64,000 nt of DNA. Source: Bog-877 sp050734135 (GTDB lineage Bacteria; Chloroflexota; Dormibacteria; Aeolococcales; Bog-877). Made by a program: the position numbers and the translations under genes. Position 1 is the first letter of the stretch; each line of letters starts with the position of its first letter. The notes under the pieces were generated by a model. The model searched no databases, was not told where the DNA came from, and saw only the letters and a list, made by a program, of their open reading frames with translations. Below, piece after piece: positions 1 to 8,782 of the stretch. Location of the stretch: the NCBI GenBank assembly GCA_050734135.1, contig JBOHUG010000009.1, positions 61,288-125,287 of the forward strand. The letters run 5' to 3'.

Positions 1-804
1 GTCGGAACTCCGATAGCGCCGCTGGTCGTCATCACTACTGTGCGACTGGAGCCGAACGCAGTTCGTCTCCAAGAGGGTGGGTCCACCCCCCCGCCGGGCC
101 CGCTCGACCGCTTCGCTGGCGGCGCGATACACGGCCAGGACATCTCCGCCGTCGACCGACTGCCCGGGCATGCCGTAGCCGGACGCCCGCTCGGCCACAT
201 GCGCAACCGCCATCTGCAGTGACTGGGGGACGCTGATGGCGAACGCGTTGTTCTCCACCAGGAAGATCACCGGGAGCTGGTGTATGGCGGCCCAGTTGAG
301 TCCCTCATGCCAATCTCCCTCGCTGGTCCCCCCCTCGCCCACCGAGGCCACCACCACCCGGTCCTCTTTGCGGTATTTGAAGGCGTGAGCCACGCCCACC
401 GCGTGCAGGATCTGGGTCGCGACCGGGCTGCCCCCGGTGACGATGTTGTGCTGCCGCGAGGAGTAGTGCGCCGGCATCTGCCGTGCCCCGCTGCTCGGGT
501 CTCCGGCTTTCGCCAGTGCCGCCAGGAGCTGGTCCCGCGGCTCCATGCCCATCACCAAGACCAAGGTGATGTCCCGGTAGTACGGGATGATCCAGTCGTA
601 GTCCCGGCGCAAGGCATACCCCACGCCCACCTGGGCCCCTTCGTGGCCCTGTCCGGAGATCGCGAAAGGGGCCCTTCCCTGGCGGTTCAGGACCAGAATC
701 CGCTGATCGAGAAGCCGGCCGAGAAGCATGTCCCGGTACATCGCCCGGAGCCGATCGCGAGTAAGCCCCGCCACTCCTACCGGCGCCGACTCGGTCAGTG
801 CCAT
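1..804 (-). CDS. 2-oxoacid dehydrogenase E1 component, alpha subunit (partial, 3' end outside window)
   Basis: Thiamine-diphosphate-dependent alpha subunit of a pyruvate or branched-chain 2-oxoacid dehydrogenase, which decarboxylates the 2-oxoacid and passes the acyl group to lipoyl-E2. The 268 visible residues start at ATG 804 and run off the left edge without a stop. The TPP/Mg-binding motif is clear: GEGGTSEGDWHEG followed about 20 residues later by VENNAFAIS, the GDG-X(n)-NN signature with GEG in place of GDG. The early segment with SGQGHEGAQVG and the PYYRD motif are also typical of the family. The E1 beta gene would be expected just left of the window. Family assignment is firm; substrate (pyruvate or branched-chain) cannot be decided from this part. 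Confidence 0.9.
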   Translation of the reverse strand, partial: MALTESAPVGVAGLTRDRLRAMYRDMLLGRLLDQRILVLNRQGRAPFAISGQGHEGAQVGVGYALRRDYDWIIPYYRDITLVLVMGMEPRDQLLAALAKAGDPSSGARQMPAHYSSRQHNIVTGGSPVATQILHAVGVAHAFKYRKEDRVVVASVGEGGTSEGDWHEGLNWAAIHQLPVIFLVENNAFAISVPQSLQMAVAHVAERASGYGMPGQSVDGGDVLAVYRAASEAVERARRGGGPTLLETNCVRLQSHSSDDDQRRYRSSD

Positions 805-895
805 CGCTTGCCTGCCTCCATCAACTCGCTAGGACCCGCGCCATCCTAGCGCCGCCCGCAGACGCAAATACGGCTCGAAGTGGTGCTGGCGCCGG

Positions 896-1792
896 TCAAG
901 TCGCCAGGGAGCGGCGGACCCCCACGAAGCTGCCCACGGAACCCAGGGCACCACCGGCGATGACCAGAGCGAGCACGATCAGGGCGGCGAAGCGCACGCC
1001 CACCCCCAGAGCCAGACTGTCACCACCGCCAAATCCCAATCCAACCGCGAGAAGAATCAGGGAGGCTACCAGCGCTGAGACTACTCCGACGATGACACCC
1101 TCCAAAACGAAGGGCCAGCGAACGAACCAATCGGTGGCCCCAACCAGTTTCATGATCTCGATCTCGCGTCGACGGACATAGGCGGCGGTCCGTACCGAGA
1201 TCGTGATGATGACCAGAGCCACCGCTCCCACCACCGCCACTACCAGTGCCCCGCCCAGTTGAGCCACGAAGATGTACCGCTCCAGTCGCGGGATGACATC
1301 TGCGTTGTAGTCGGTTGGGTGGGGACCACTGTCCAGCAGGGCCGAGGTTCGCACCTCCCGGTTCAGCTCGGAGACTGCCTTGATGTTGCGCAGGTGGAAG
1401 TTGAGCGACGCCGGCAGGGGATTGCCCGCTCCCGATCTCTCCAACAGGTTGATCGCCTGGGTGAGACCCAGGCTGCTGCCCGCCTGCCGGGCCGCCTGGT
1501 CCTTGTTCTCGAAGGTGGCCCGGGCGACGGTCTTGGGGTTGTCCAGGTTCTGCTCCAAGTTGACCTCGCTGGCGAACCCGACGTGATCGGCCATGAAAAC
1601 CTTGAGCACCGACGCCTGCGACTCCTCTGTGTGCAGCACCCCGTCGAGTGCGTGCACCACCACCACCGCCACCCCCGCCCCCAGGAGCGTGAGCGTGATC
1701 GTCAGGACACTGGCGAGCGCAATGCCGCGGTTGCGCAGAATGTTCTGGATCGCCACGCGCCCGACGAACTTGAGGGCCGGGATGGGGTTCAC
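896..1792 (-). CDS. ftsX: Cell division protein FtsX (ABC-type permease)
   Basis: Integral membrane partner of FtsE; the FtsEX complex couples septal constriction to activation of peptidoglycan hydrolases. The 298-residue protein has the FtsX plan: a cytoplasmic start, TM1 at about residues 24-48, a roughly 120-residue extracytoplasmic loop, then three C-terminal TM segments. The motif RRREIEIMKLVGAT before the last TM pair is a FtsX hallmark. The start is GTG 1792, whose GTGA overlaps the ftsE stop, so the two are probably translationally coupled. Length and neighbours (ftsE, prfB) are normal. Confidence 0.95.
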   Translation of the reverse strand: MNPIPALKFVGRVAIQNILRNRGIALASVLTITLTLLGAGVAVVVVHALDGVLHTEESQASVLKVFMADHVGFASEVNLEQNLDNPKTVARATFENKDQAARQAGSSLGLTQAINLLERSGAGNPLPASLNFHLRNIKAVSELNREVRTSALLDSGPHPTDYNADVIPRLERYIFVAQLGGALVVAVVGAVALVIITISVRTAAYVRRREIEIMKLVGATDWFVRWPFVLEGVIVGVVSALVASLILLAVGLGFGGGDSLALGVGVRFAALIVLALVIAGGALGSVGSFVGVRRSLAT

Positions 1793-2568
1793 AGGATGGC
1801 GTCTCCATCCCGCAGATAGGCCCCTTCCGCCTCATCTCGGACGATTCGGCCATCCTCGATGGCGATGACCCGACGGCGGCAGAGATCGACTACCTCGCGA
1901 TTGTGGGTAGCCATGACTACAGTGGCTCCCCGGTGATTGATCTGCTGGAGCAGCTGGACAATGCCCCATCCCGCATCGGGGTCGAGATTCCCAGTGGGCT
2001 CGTCCGCGAGGAAAATCCGGGGTCGGTGCACCAGCGCGCGGGCAATTGCGACCCGCTGCTGCTCCCCGCCGGAGAGTTCGGTAGGGTAGGCGTTGAGCTT
2101 GTCCTCCAGACCGACGATGTAGAGCGCCTCACCGACCTTCTCTTTGAGGTGGGGCCGGCCCGGGTCGGTGACCTGGATGGCAAAGGCGACGTTCTGCTCC
2201 ACGGTCAGGCTGGGGAGAAGCTTGAAGTCCTGGAAAACGATACCCATCTTGCGACGCAGGCGGGGAAGGTGGCGGTGCTTGAGCCGGTTCAGGTCCTGAC
2301 CCTCTACTAGAACATGTCCCTGGGTGGCTCGCTCTTCCCGAATCAGAAGGCGGATCACGGTGGACTTCCCGGCGCCGCTGGCTCCAACGACGAATACGAA
2401 GTCGCGGGGGCGCACCGTGAAGGAGGCATCCTGGATCGCCGCCTGACCGTTGGCGTAGATCTTGGTGACCTTCTCGAACACGATGATCGCCGGTTCGTTG
2501 CGAGTGACGTCCGTACTGCGGGCGCCGGTCGTCACGACTGGTGCTGGCGGGCTGGTGGAAATCGACAT
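1789..2568 (-). CDS. ftsE: Cell division ATP-binding protein FtsE
   Basis: ABC ATPase of the FtsEX complex at the division site. Visible motifs are Walker A GASGAGKST, the Q-loop region VFQDFKLLPSLTV, signature LSGGEQQRVAIARAL, Walker B IFLADEPTGNLD and the H-loop MATHNREV. I start it at ATG 2568; this leaves about 28 extra residues before the usual FtsE beginning (VFEKVTKIY). A TTG at 2625 would lengthen it further. Neither start has a strong Shine-Dalgarno, so the N-terminus is uncertain. It overlaps ftsX by four bases and lies about 250 bases downstream of prfB, an order common in Firmicutes and Actinobacteria. Confidence 0.95.
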   Translation of the reverse strand: MSISTSPPAPVVTTGARSTDVTRNEPAIIVFEKVTKIYANGQAAIQDASFTVRPRDFVFVVGASGAGKSTVIRLLIREERATQGHVLVEGQDLNRLKHRHLPRLRRKMGIVFQDFKLLPSLTVEQNVAFAIQVTDPGRPHLKEKVGEALYIVGLEDKLNAYPTELSGGEQQRVAIARALVHRPRIFLADEPTGNLDPDAGWGIVQLLQQINHRGATVVMATHNREVVDLCRRRVIAIEDGRIVRDEAEGAYLRDGDAIL

Positions 2569-2669
2569 CAGGGGAGGCTTTGTCCTCGTGCCAGGCGGGC
2601 TGGCAGCCGACGGGCGGAACCCCAAGAGGGAGAGTGGTGAAGCCCTTGGCCGTTCTCGATTTTCGCCCG

Positions 2670-2675
2670 AGTATA
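2670..2675 (-). promoter_or_regulatory. Candidate -10 element for ftsEX
   Basis: On the minus strand the hexamer reads TATACT, followed by CGGGC. It lies about 100 bases upstream of the chosen ftsE ATG and 45 upstream of the alternative TTG. No good -35 hexamer is visible at 16-18 bases. The same TATACTC string occurs before flp and wecG. Confidence 0.35.
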
Positions 2676-2817
2676 CCTTGCACGCCTGTAACTAACAGTG
2701 GTCACGGGGAGAGCCGCAGCGACGGCGTAACGACTCGCGACGAATCGGCACAGCGCGGGGCCCTGATCGTTACCGGTCACGTTCGCAAAATGGGAGTTGA
2801 CGGCTCCGGTAGGGGAA

Positions 2818-3934
2818 TTAAGACGAGACGGCCTCCTGCTCGCGCACGGTGGCCTCCTGGCGTAAGTAGGCTTCGATGAAGGGATCGATGCCGCCGTCCA
2901 GGACCGCCTCCACATTGCCGACTTCCAGGGCGGTACGAGTGTCCTTGACCATGGTGTAGGGCTGGAGCACATAGGAGCGAATCTGATTCCCCCACTCAGG
3001 GGAGATCAGGTCGCCCTTGAGGTCCGCCAGGTGGTCCAGACGCTGGGCCCGCTGAAAGTCGAGAAGTCGGGACCGCAGCACCCGCCACGCCGTCTCGCGA
3101 TTCTGCTGCTGCGATCGCTCGTTCTGGCACGTCACCACGATTCCAGTCGGGAGGTGGGTGAGCCGCACCGCTGAGGAGGTCTTGTTAACGTGCTGGCCGC
3201 CAGCCCCCGAACTACGATAGACGTCGATCCGGACGTCTTTCTCGTCGATCTCGACCTCAACTTCGTCAGGAATTTCGGGGTAGACCTCGACCAAGGCAAA
3301 GGCGGTATGGCGTCGGTGAGCTGCGTCGAAAGGACTGATCCGCACAAGTCGGTGGACCCCTTTCTCGGCGCGCAGCTGACCGTACGCGTGCGGGCCGGCG
3401 AACTTTGCGGTCGCGCTCTTCAGGCCCGCCTCTTCGCCCTCGGACTGGTCCAGCAACTGGCTCTCCATGCGGTGCGACTCTCCCCACTTGAGGTACATCC
3501 GCAGCAACATCTCGCTCCAGTCTTGGGCATCGGTCCCGCCGGCACCGGCATGAACCGAGAGCAGTGCCGGCGAGTCTGAATAGGGGTCCTGATAGAGGAG
3601 TTCGAGCTCGCGCCGGTCGAGCTCCTTCTCCACTAGGGCGAGCTCACCCGCCACCTCACCCATCCCGGATGCGTCCTCTCCCAAAAGCTCGGCTAGCTCG
3701 GTAGCGTCCCGAGCCCGTCGGACAAGTGTTGAGAGGCCTTCGAGCTCATCCCGGAGCCGACTGAGTTCCTGCGAAGCCCGTTGAGCCCGGGTGGGATCCT
3801 CCCATGCCCCGGGTTCGCCTAACTGCTTCTCTAGATGTGCCGCCCGGTCCTGTTTCCCGCTGAAGTCAAAGGTGCTCCTGGAGTTGGAGTGCACGATGTA
3901 AGAGTTGCTCCCCAAGCCGGCGCACTTCACTCAT
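2818..3934 (-). CDS. prfB: Peptide chain release factor 2 with programmed +1 frameshift
   Basis: RF2 terminates translation at UGA and UAA. The first reading frame starts at ATG 3934 and gives 22 codons ending in CAC CTT, followed by an in-frame TGA (3868-3866). A +1 shift at CTT TGA C moves into the main frame from 3867, giving about 371 residues in all, normal for RF2. The 22-residue leader begins MSEVRRLGEQLL and fits RF2 N-termini, whereas the uninterrupted frame starting at GTG 3930 gives an atypical beginning. The catalytic GGQ lies in SSGAGGQHVNK near residue 240. An automatic caller would likely mis-start this gene. It is the first gene of the prfB-ftsE-ftsX group, divergent from the membrane protein at 4204. 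Confidence 0.95.
3865..3880 (-). promoter_or_regulatory. prfB programmed frameshift site with internal Shine-Dalgarno
   Basis: The minus strand reads CAGGAG CAC CTT TGA C. This has the three known elements of the RF2 autoregulatory site: a Shine-Dalgarno-like AGGAG, three bases, then the slippery CTT before a TGA followed by C. Spacing is the same as in the classical E. coli site. Low RF2 should favour the +1 shift and raise RF2 synthesis. Confidence 0.93.
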
Positions 3935-4203
3935 AGCCTTGCCAGTCTACTGATCTCGACGCAGTGGCAGTTCTCTCGGAAGTTGACTGCGGCGCTGAGG
4001 CCCGCCCCTGTCCCATCTCGCTCTGACTCCGTAGAGGCGACGAGGACGGCCAGACTACACCATAGCGCGAGCATGTGAGCGCCAGCGTCTCCATTTTCGC
4101 CGCAAACCCTCGCGGACTGCCTGTCCCGGAGGGAAGTCAGTCAATATCGGGTTCGCTACGCCACCGTCACCTGACCAGGGCAGTAGATGAAGATAATTTC
4201 CGA

Positions 4204-5970
4204 ATGGCTTCTGCGGCCCACGATTCCTCTCGAGGACAGGGAGGGCCGACCGATCCCCGGTTGCGGCTGACAGCCAGCCAGGCAGTGGGACTCGGGATTT
4301 TTGTCTATCTAGGTGTGACAGTCCTACTGTTTCACTTGCTCTTATCGGGCGGCACGACAGTCGCAGGAGGTCCACCCGACAACGAGCAGCACGTCTGGGA
4401 ACTCGGCTGGTGGGCATTCGCGCTGACCCACGGGGTGAATCCCTTCTTCACCAACTACCTCACCCCAGCGGGGCATCCGCTCAACCTCATGTGGAACAAC
4501 ATGACACCGGTGCTTGCAGTGCTGGCGCTCCCACTGACGCTACTGCTAGGGCCGATCGGATCATTCAACGTGCTGATGGTCCTGGCGATTTGGGGAACCG
4601 CCACCTCTGCCTTCCTATGTTTGAGGCTCCTTGGTGGCAATCCCTGGGCTGCATGGTTCGGAGGGCTTCTGTTTGGGTTCTCCCCATTCATGATCACCAA
4701 CGCCTCCTCCGGACGCTTGCCCTGGACCTCCCTATTCGTATTGCCAGTGGTGTTCTTACTCGGGTGGAAGCTGGTCGTACAGCGGCGCGGCTCGCGCTGG
4801 CTTCTCGGTACCGGGCTGGGGATCGCCGGTGCAGTACAACTTCTCCTCAGCGAAGAATTCCTCCTCACTACCGCTCTCGTGGCTGTTCTCATGGTCATAC
4901 TGCTCGGCGCGGCATACCGGAAAGAAGTCAGCCCGGCGATCCGCTACGCCGGACCCCCTGTCGTTTGGGCAGCGGTCGTGGGGGTGCTGATATGCGGCTA
5001 CCCGTTAGCGATGCAGTTCCTGGGGCCGGGGCATGCGATCCACGGCACTGTTATACCGGTAGAACAGCACGTTAGCTCTCTACTCAGCGCCCTAATCCCC
5101 ACGCCCTACCAGCTCCTCCACATCGATAACTTATTTATCGGCGTGCAGCAGATGGAGATCCAAACGGGACTGAGTTCCACCTACCTGGGACTGCCGCTGA
5201 TTGCGCTCCTGCTTTTCATGGCATTGCGCCAATACCGCGATCCAGTTACCTGGTGGGCCTTGGTGTTAGTAGCAGTAGCTTTCGTGATCAGTTTAGGGGC
5301 ACACCTACACGTCGCCGGGTCTGCCACGAGGATACCGCTTCCCTGGGATCTGCTTCGCCACCTTCCACTGATGTCGTTGGTGGTACCAGGTCGAGTGATC
5401 GTGTTTTGCTATTTTGGTGCGGCGTTGGTCATCGTCCGGTTTGGAGTAGTGCAGTGGCCGTCCCTGTCCCTGCCGGTGCGCTCTGTAGTCGTAGCCCTGC
5501 TCCTGGTTACGCTGACGCCAGCGGGCGCGCTGCCGGTTACCTCGCTGGTCACTCCTCGTATCTTCCGATCGAGCTCCTCCAACCTGGGGATGCTGCATGG
5601 AATGGTGGCACTGGTGCCAGTACCCGACGGCGACTCCTACGATCAAGCGCGAACCATGGTATGGCAGGCTGAAGGCGGATTCCGTATCGAGATTCCTTGG
5701 GGTAACATAATCCAGGGAGGTGCCCACGGGGCGGCCACTCTATATGTGAGGTCGACTCTCGCTCGCGCCCTTGTCACGCTTCAAGACGGCGGACGGCTGA
5801 AACTCACTGGGGCAACGCTGGACGCGATGCGCCAGGAGCTGAACCACTGGCACGTGACCGCAGTAGTTGTCGGACCCACTTCCTACCGCCGCAGGGTCGT
5901 AAGTCTGTTTGACGAGCTGCTCGGAGGGGCTCCGACGTCGGTAGGAGGCGCACAACTCTGGCGAGTTTGA
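4204..5970 (+). CDS. Polytopic membrane protein, GT-C glycosyltransferase-like
   Basis: A 588-residue protein with roughly eleven hydrophobic segments and a soluble C-terminal domain of about 130 residues. The early luminal-type loop reads WELGWWAFALTHGVNPFF and is followed by MWNNMTPVLA, a layout seen in GT-C-type transferases and related uncharacterised envelope proteins that use polyprenyl-linked sugars. No diagnostic catalytic motif can be asserted, so donor and acceptor are unknown. I start at ATG 4204; an upstream in-frame GTG at 4075 would add 43 polar residues that look non-coding. It is transcribed alone, divergent from prfB and convergent with secA. Confidence 0.6.
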   Translation: MASAAHDSSRGQGGPTDPRLRLTASQAVGLGIFVYLGVTVLLFHLLLSGGTTVAGGPPDNEQHVWELGWWAFALTHGVNPFFTNYLTPAGHPLNLMWNNMTPVLAVLALPLTLLLGPIGSFNVLMVLAIWGTATSAFLCLRLLGGNPWAAWFGGLLFGFSPFMITNASSGRLPWTSLFVLPVVFLLGWKLVVQRRGSRWLLGTGLGIAGAVQLLLSEEFLLTTALVAVLMVILLGAAYRKEVSPAIRYAGPPVVWAAVVGVLICGYPLAMQFLGPGHAIHGTVIPVEQHVSSLLSALIPTPYQLLHIDNLFIGVQQMEIQTGLSSTYLGLPLIALLLFMALRQYRDPVTWWALVLVAVAFVISLGAHLHVAGSATRIPLPWDLLRHLPLMSLVVPGRVIVFCYFGAALVIVRFGVVQWPSLSLPVRSVVVALLLVTLTPAGALPVTSLVTPRIFRSSSSNLGMLHGMVALVPVPDGDSYDQARTMVWQAEGGFRIEIPWGNIIQGGAHGAATLYVRSTLARALVTLQDGGRLKLTGATLDAMRQELNHWHVTAVVVGPTSYRRRVVSLFDELLGGAPTSVGGAQLWRV

Positions 5971-6058
5971 CCCGAGTAGGTTGGGCAATTCGTCATTTGC
6001 ACTGCCGATCGAATCGCTCGAACGACCCCAATACGGCGCCTTCCGGGCCGTGCCACCA

Positions 6059-8770
6059 TTACGCAGCGGCTCCGTGGCACCTCTTGTACTTCCGACCAGA
6101 GCCACAAGGACATAGGGCATTTCGACTGACCGGCGCCGCGCTCGGCGGTGAGCCCGCCGCACCGCTCCGGTCAGGCACTGGCGCCTGGGGTGTCTGGGTG
6201 GGGGCGCCCGCAGTCCCGGTGCCGGGCCTTGCGCCCGGAACCGGCGGGCCGTCCGAAGGTGACCGCGGCGGAGCCACAGAACTGCTGTCGGCACCGAATT
6301 CACCTGGCGGCCCCGCCTCCGGGTGGACGGCGACGCCCTCTAGGGGAGCGGCCTCCGCCGGAGTGACCTGGATCTCGGCATGGAAGAGGTAGCGGACGAT
6401 CTCCTGCTTGAGCAGTTCTTGGAATGACTGAAAGGCGGAGAAGGCCTCCGCTTTGAACTCCACTAAGGGATCGCGCTGGCCCATGGACTGCCAACGAATG
6501 TCGTCCTTCAGATGCTCCAGGGTGGTCAGGTAGTCAGCCCACCGCTGATCGATCAACTGCAGCATCAATTGGGTTTCGGCGATCCGCACCACGTCCTCGG
6601 TGTAGAGCGCTTCTTTCTCGGAGTACAGGCGCTCTGCCTCCTTGATCAGGGTATCGGTGACCTCCTCAGGACTCTCCCCCAGCTGCTCTAGCTCCACCTC
6701 CTCGGCTGGGGGGAAGGGGAACACGTAGCGCAGCCGATTCCACAGACCATCCAGGTCCCATTGGGCTTGGTGCCGTCCGGGGCAGTAGAGAGCGATCAGG
6801 TCTCGAATCACCTGTTCGGTCCATTCGTTGAGGTTGTCGCGGGTGTCGACTCCCTCCAGGATCCGGTCGCGCTCCGCATAGATGATCTCGCGCTGCATGT
6901 TCACCACATCATCGAATTCGACGACATAGCGGCGACTGTCAAAGTTCGCACCCTCAACCCTTGACTGCGCCGACTCGATCTGCCGGCTGACCATGCGGGA
7001 CTCGATCGGCACGTCTTCGCCGAGACCGAAAGTGCTCATCAATCCCCGCATCCGCTCGCCGCCGAAGACGCGCATCAAATCATCTTCGAAGGAGAGGAAG
7101 AAGCGGCTCTCGCCGGGATCGCCCTGGCGGCCGGCTCGACCACGCAGCTGGTTGTCAATGCGCCGCGACTCGTGTCGCTCGGTACCCATGATGTAGAGAC
7201 CGCCCAGGTCGGGAACGCCGTCCCCCAGGACGATGTCGGTGCCGCGTCCTGCCATGTTGGTCGCGATGGTGACCGCAGTGCGCTGCCCCGCGGAAGCCAC
7301 CACGTCGGCCTCCCGCTCGTGCTGTTTGGCGTTGAGCACCTCGTGGACCACCCCCCGTTTCTCCAGCAGCCGTGAGAGTCGTTCGCTCTTATCGATGCTG
7401 ACGGTACCCACCAACACTGGCTGGCCCTTTCGGCTGCGCTCTTCGATCTCGTCCGCGATGGCGTTGAACTTGACCTCTTCGGAGCGGAAGATGAGGTCCG
7501 CTTCATCGAGCCGCACCATCGGCCGGTTGGTGGGAATCGGCACCACCTCCAAGCGGTAGATCTTGTGGAACTCCTCCGCTTCAGTGAGCGCCGTCCCGGT
7601 CATGCCGGCGAGCACTTCGAAGGTTCGAAAGTAGTTCTGAAAGGTGACGGTGGCCAACGTCCGCTGCTCCTGCTGGACTTTGACGCCTTCCTTGGCCTCG
7701 ATCGCCTGATGCAGTCCGTCCGACCAGCGACGACCGGGCATGGTGCGGCCGGTGAATTCGTCGACGATGATGACCTCTCCGTTCACCACAATGTACTCGC
7801 GGTCGCGCAAGTACAGCGCCTGGGCCCGCAGGGCCTGGTTGATGTGGTGAGCTTCCTCCACGTGCTCGATGTCGTAGATGTTGGGGACCCCGGTCATCCG
7901 TTCGATCTTTTCGACACCCTCATCAGTGAGACTGCCGGACTTCGTCTTCTCGTCGATGGTGTAGTCGATCTCGGGCGTGAGTCTCGGGATCAGTCGGGCA
8001 TATTGGTAGTATTTTTCTGGGGATTCTTCTCCCAGTCCGCTGATGATGAGCGGTGTCCGGGCCTCGTCGATCAGAATCGAATCGACCTCGTCGATAATCG
8101 CAAAGTAGCGGTCTCGCTGTACCTTTTGCTCGAGAGAGCGAGCCAGGTTGTCTCGGAGGTAGTCGAAGCCCATCTCATTATTGGTGGCGTAGACGACGTC
8201 CGCGCGATACGCTTCCCCGCGGGAGACCGGACGCAGGTGGCGCAGACGGACGTCGCTGTGCTGTTCGTCGGTGTATTCAGGGTCGTAGAGCAGGGATTGG
8301 TCGGGGATGATGACCCCGACCTGCATTCCCAAGGCGTGGAAGAGGGGGGCGTTCCAGCCGGCGTCGCGACGGGCCAGGAAGTCGTTCACCGTGACCAGGA
8401 AACAGCCCCGACCGGTGAGGGCATTGAGGTACAGCGGAAGAGCGGCCACCAGCGTCTTGCCCTCCCCTGTTTTCATCTCCGCGATTTTTCCCTGATGGAG
8501 CACGATGCCCCCCAAACACTGCACGTCAAAGGGCCGCATCCCCAGCTGGCGCTGGGCCGCCTCGCGGGCGACCGCAAAGGCCTCGACCAGCAGGTCGTCG
8601 AGGGTTTCTCCCTCCTCCAGGCGAGCTTTGAATTCGTCGGTCTTGGCCCGCAACTCGACGTCTGAGATGAGCTTCAGATCCTCGCCAACCTCTCCTATCT
8701 CGGCGACTTCGCCGGTGTGGCGGCGAACCTCTCGGCGGGTGGGGTCGTAGATCCGATTGAAGACACTCAT
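6059..8770 (-). CDS. secA: Preprotein translocase ATPase SecA
   Basis: Motor ATPase that drives unfolded preproteins through SecYEG. The 903-residue protein has Walker A KTGEGKTLVAA (about residues 100-110), Walker B DEVDSILIDEARTP (227-240), the preprotein cross-linking region, helicase motif MAGRGTDI and the second nucleotide-binding fold. After a Pro/Ala-rich linker it ends in a SEC-C zinc motif with C887, C889, C898 and H899. Length is typical. It starts at ATG 8770, twelve bases after the GT87-like gene stop, at the distal end of the long Tad/ABC run. It converges on the gene ending at 5970. Confidence 0.98.
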   Translation of the reverse strand: MSVFNRIYDPTRREVRRHTGEVAEIGEVGEDLKLISDVELRAKTDEFKARLEEGETLDDLLVEAFAVAREAAQRQLGMRPFDVQCLGGIVLHQGKIAEMKTGEGKTLVAALPLYLNALTGRGCFLVTVNDFLARRDAGWNAPLFHALGMQVGVIIPDQSLLYDPEYTDEQHSDVRLRHLRPVSRGEAYRADVVYATNNEMGFDYLRDNLARSLEQKVQRDRYFAIIDEVDSILIDEARTPLIISGLGEESPEKYYQYARLIPRLTPEIDYTIDEKTKSGSLTDEGVEKIERMTGVPNIYDIEHVEEAHHINQALRAQALYLRDREYIVVNGEVIIVDEFTGRTMPGRRWSDGLHQAIEAKEGVKVQQEQRTLATVTFQNYFRTFEVLAGMTGTALTEAEEFHKIYRLEVVPIPTNRPMVRLDEADLIFRSEEVKFNAIADEIEERSRKGQPVLVGTVSIDKSERLSRLLEKRGVVHEVLNAKQHEREADVVASAGQRTAVTIATNMAGRGTDIVLGDGVPDLGGLYIMGTERHESRRIDNQLRGRAGRQGDPGESRFFLSFEDDLMRVFGGERMRGLMSTFGLGEDVPIESRMVSRQIESAQSRVEGANFDSRRYVVEFDDVVNMQREIIYAERDRILEGVDTRDNLNEWTEQVIRDLIALYCPGRHQAQWDLDGLWNRLRYVFPFPPAEEVELEQLGESPEEVTDTLIKEAERLYSEKEALYTEDVVRIAETQLMLQLIDQRWADYLTTLEHLKDDIRWQSMGQRDPLVEFKAEAFSAFQSFQELLKQEIVRYLFHAEIQVTPAEAAPLEGVAVHPEAGPPGEFGADSSSVAPPRSPSDGPPVPGARPGTGTAGAPTQTPQAPVPDRSGAAGSPPSAAPVSRNALCPCGSGRKYKRCHGAAA

Positions 8771-8782
8771 AGCGCCAGAGGA

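Noticed and set aside
7565..8665. 366-codon plus-strand open frame opposite secA
   Set aside because: Antisense shadow of secA; composition is that of the reverse complement of a GC-rich gene, with no family resemblance.
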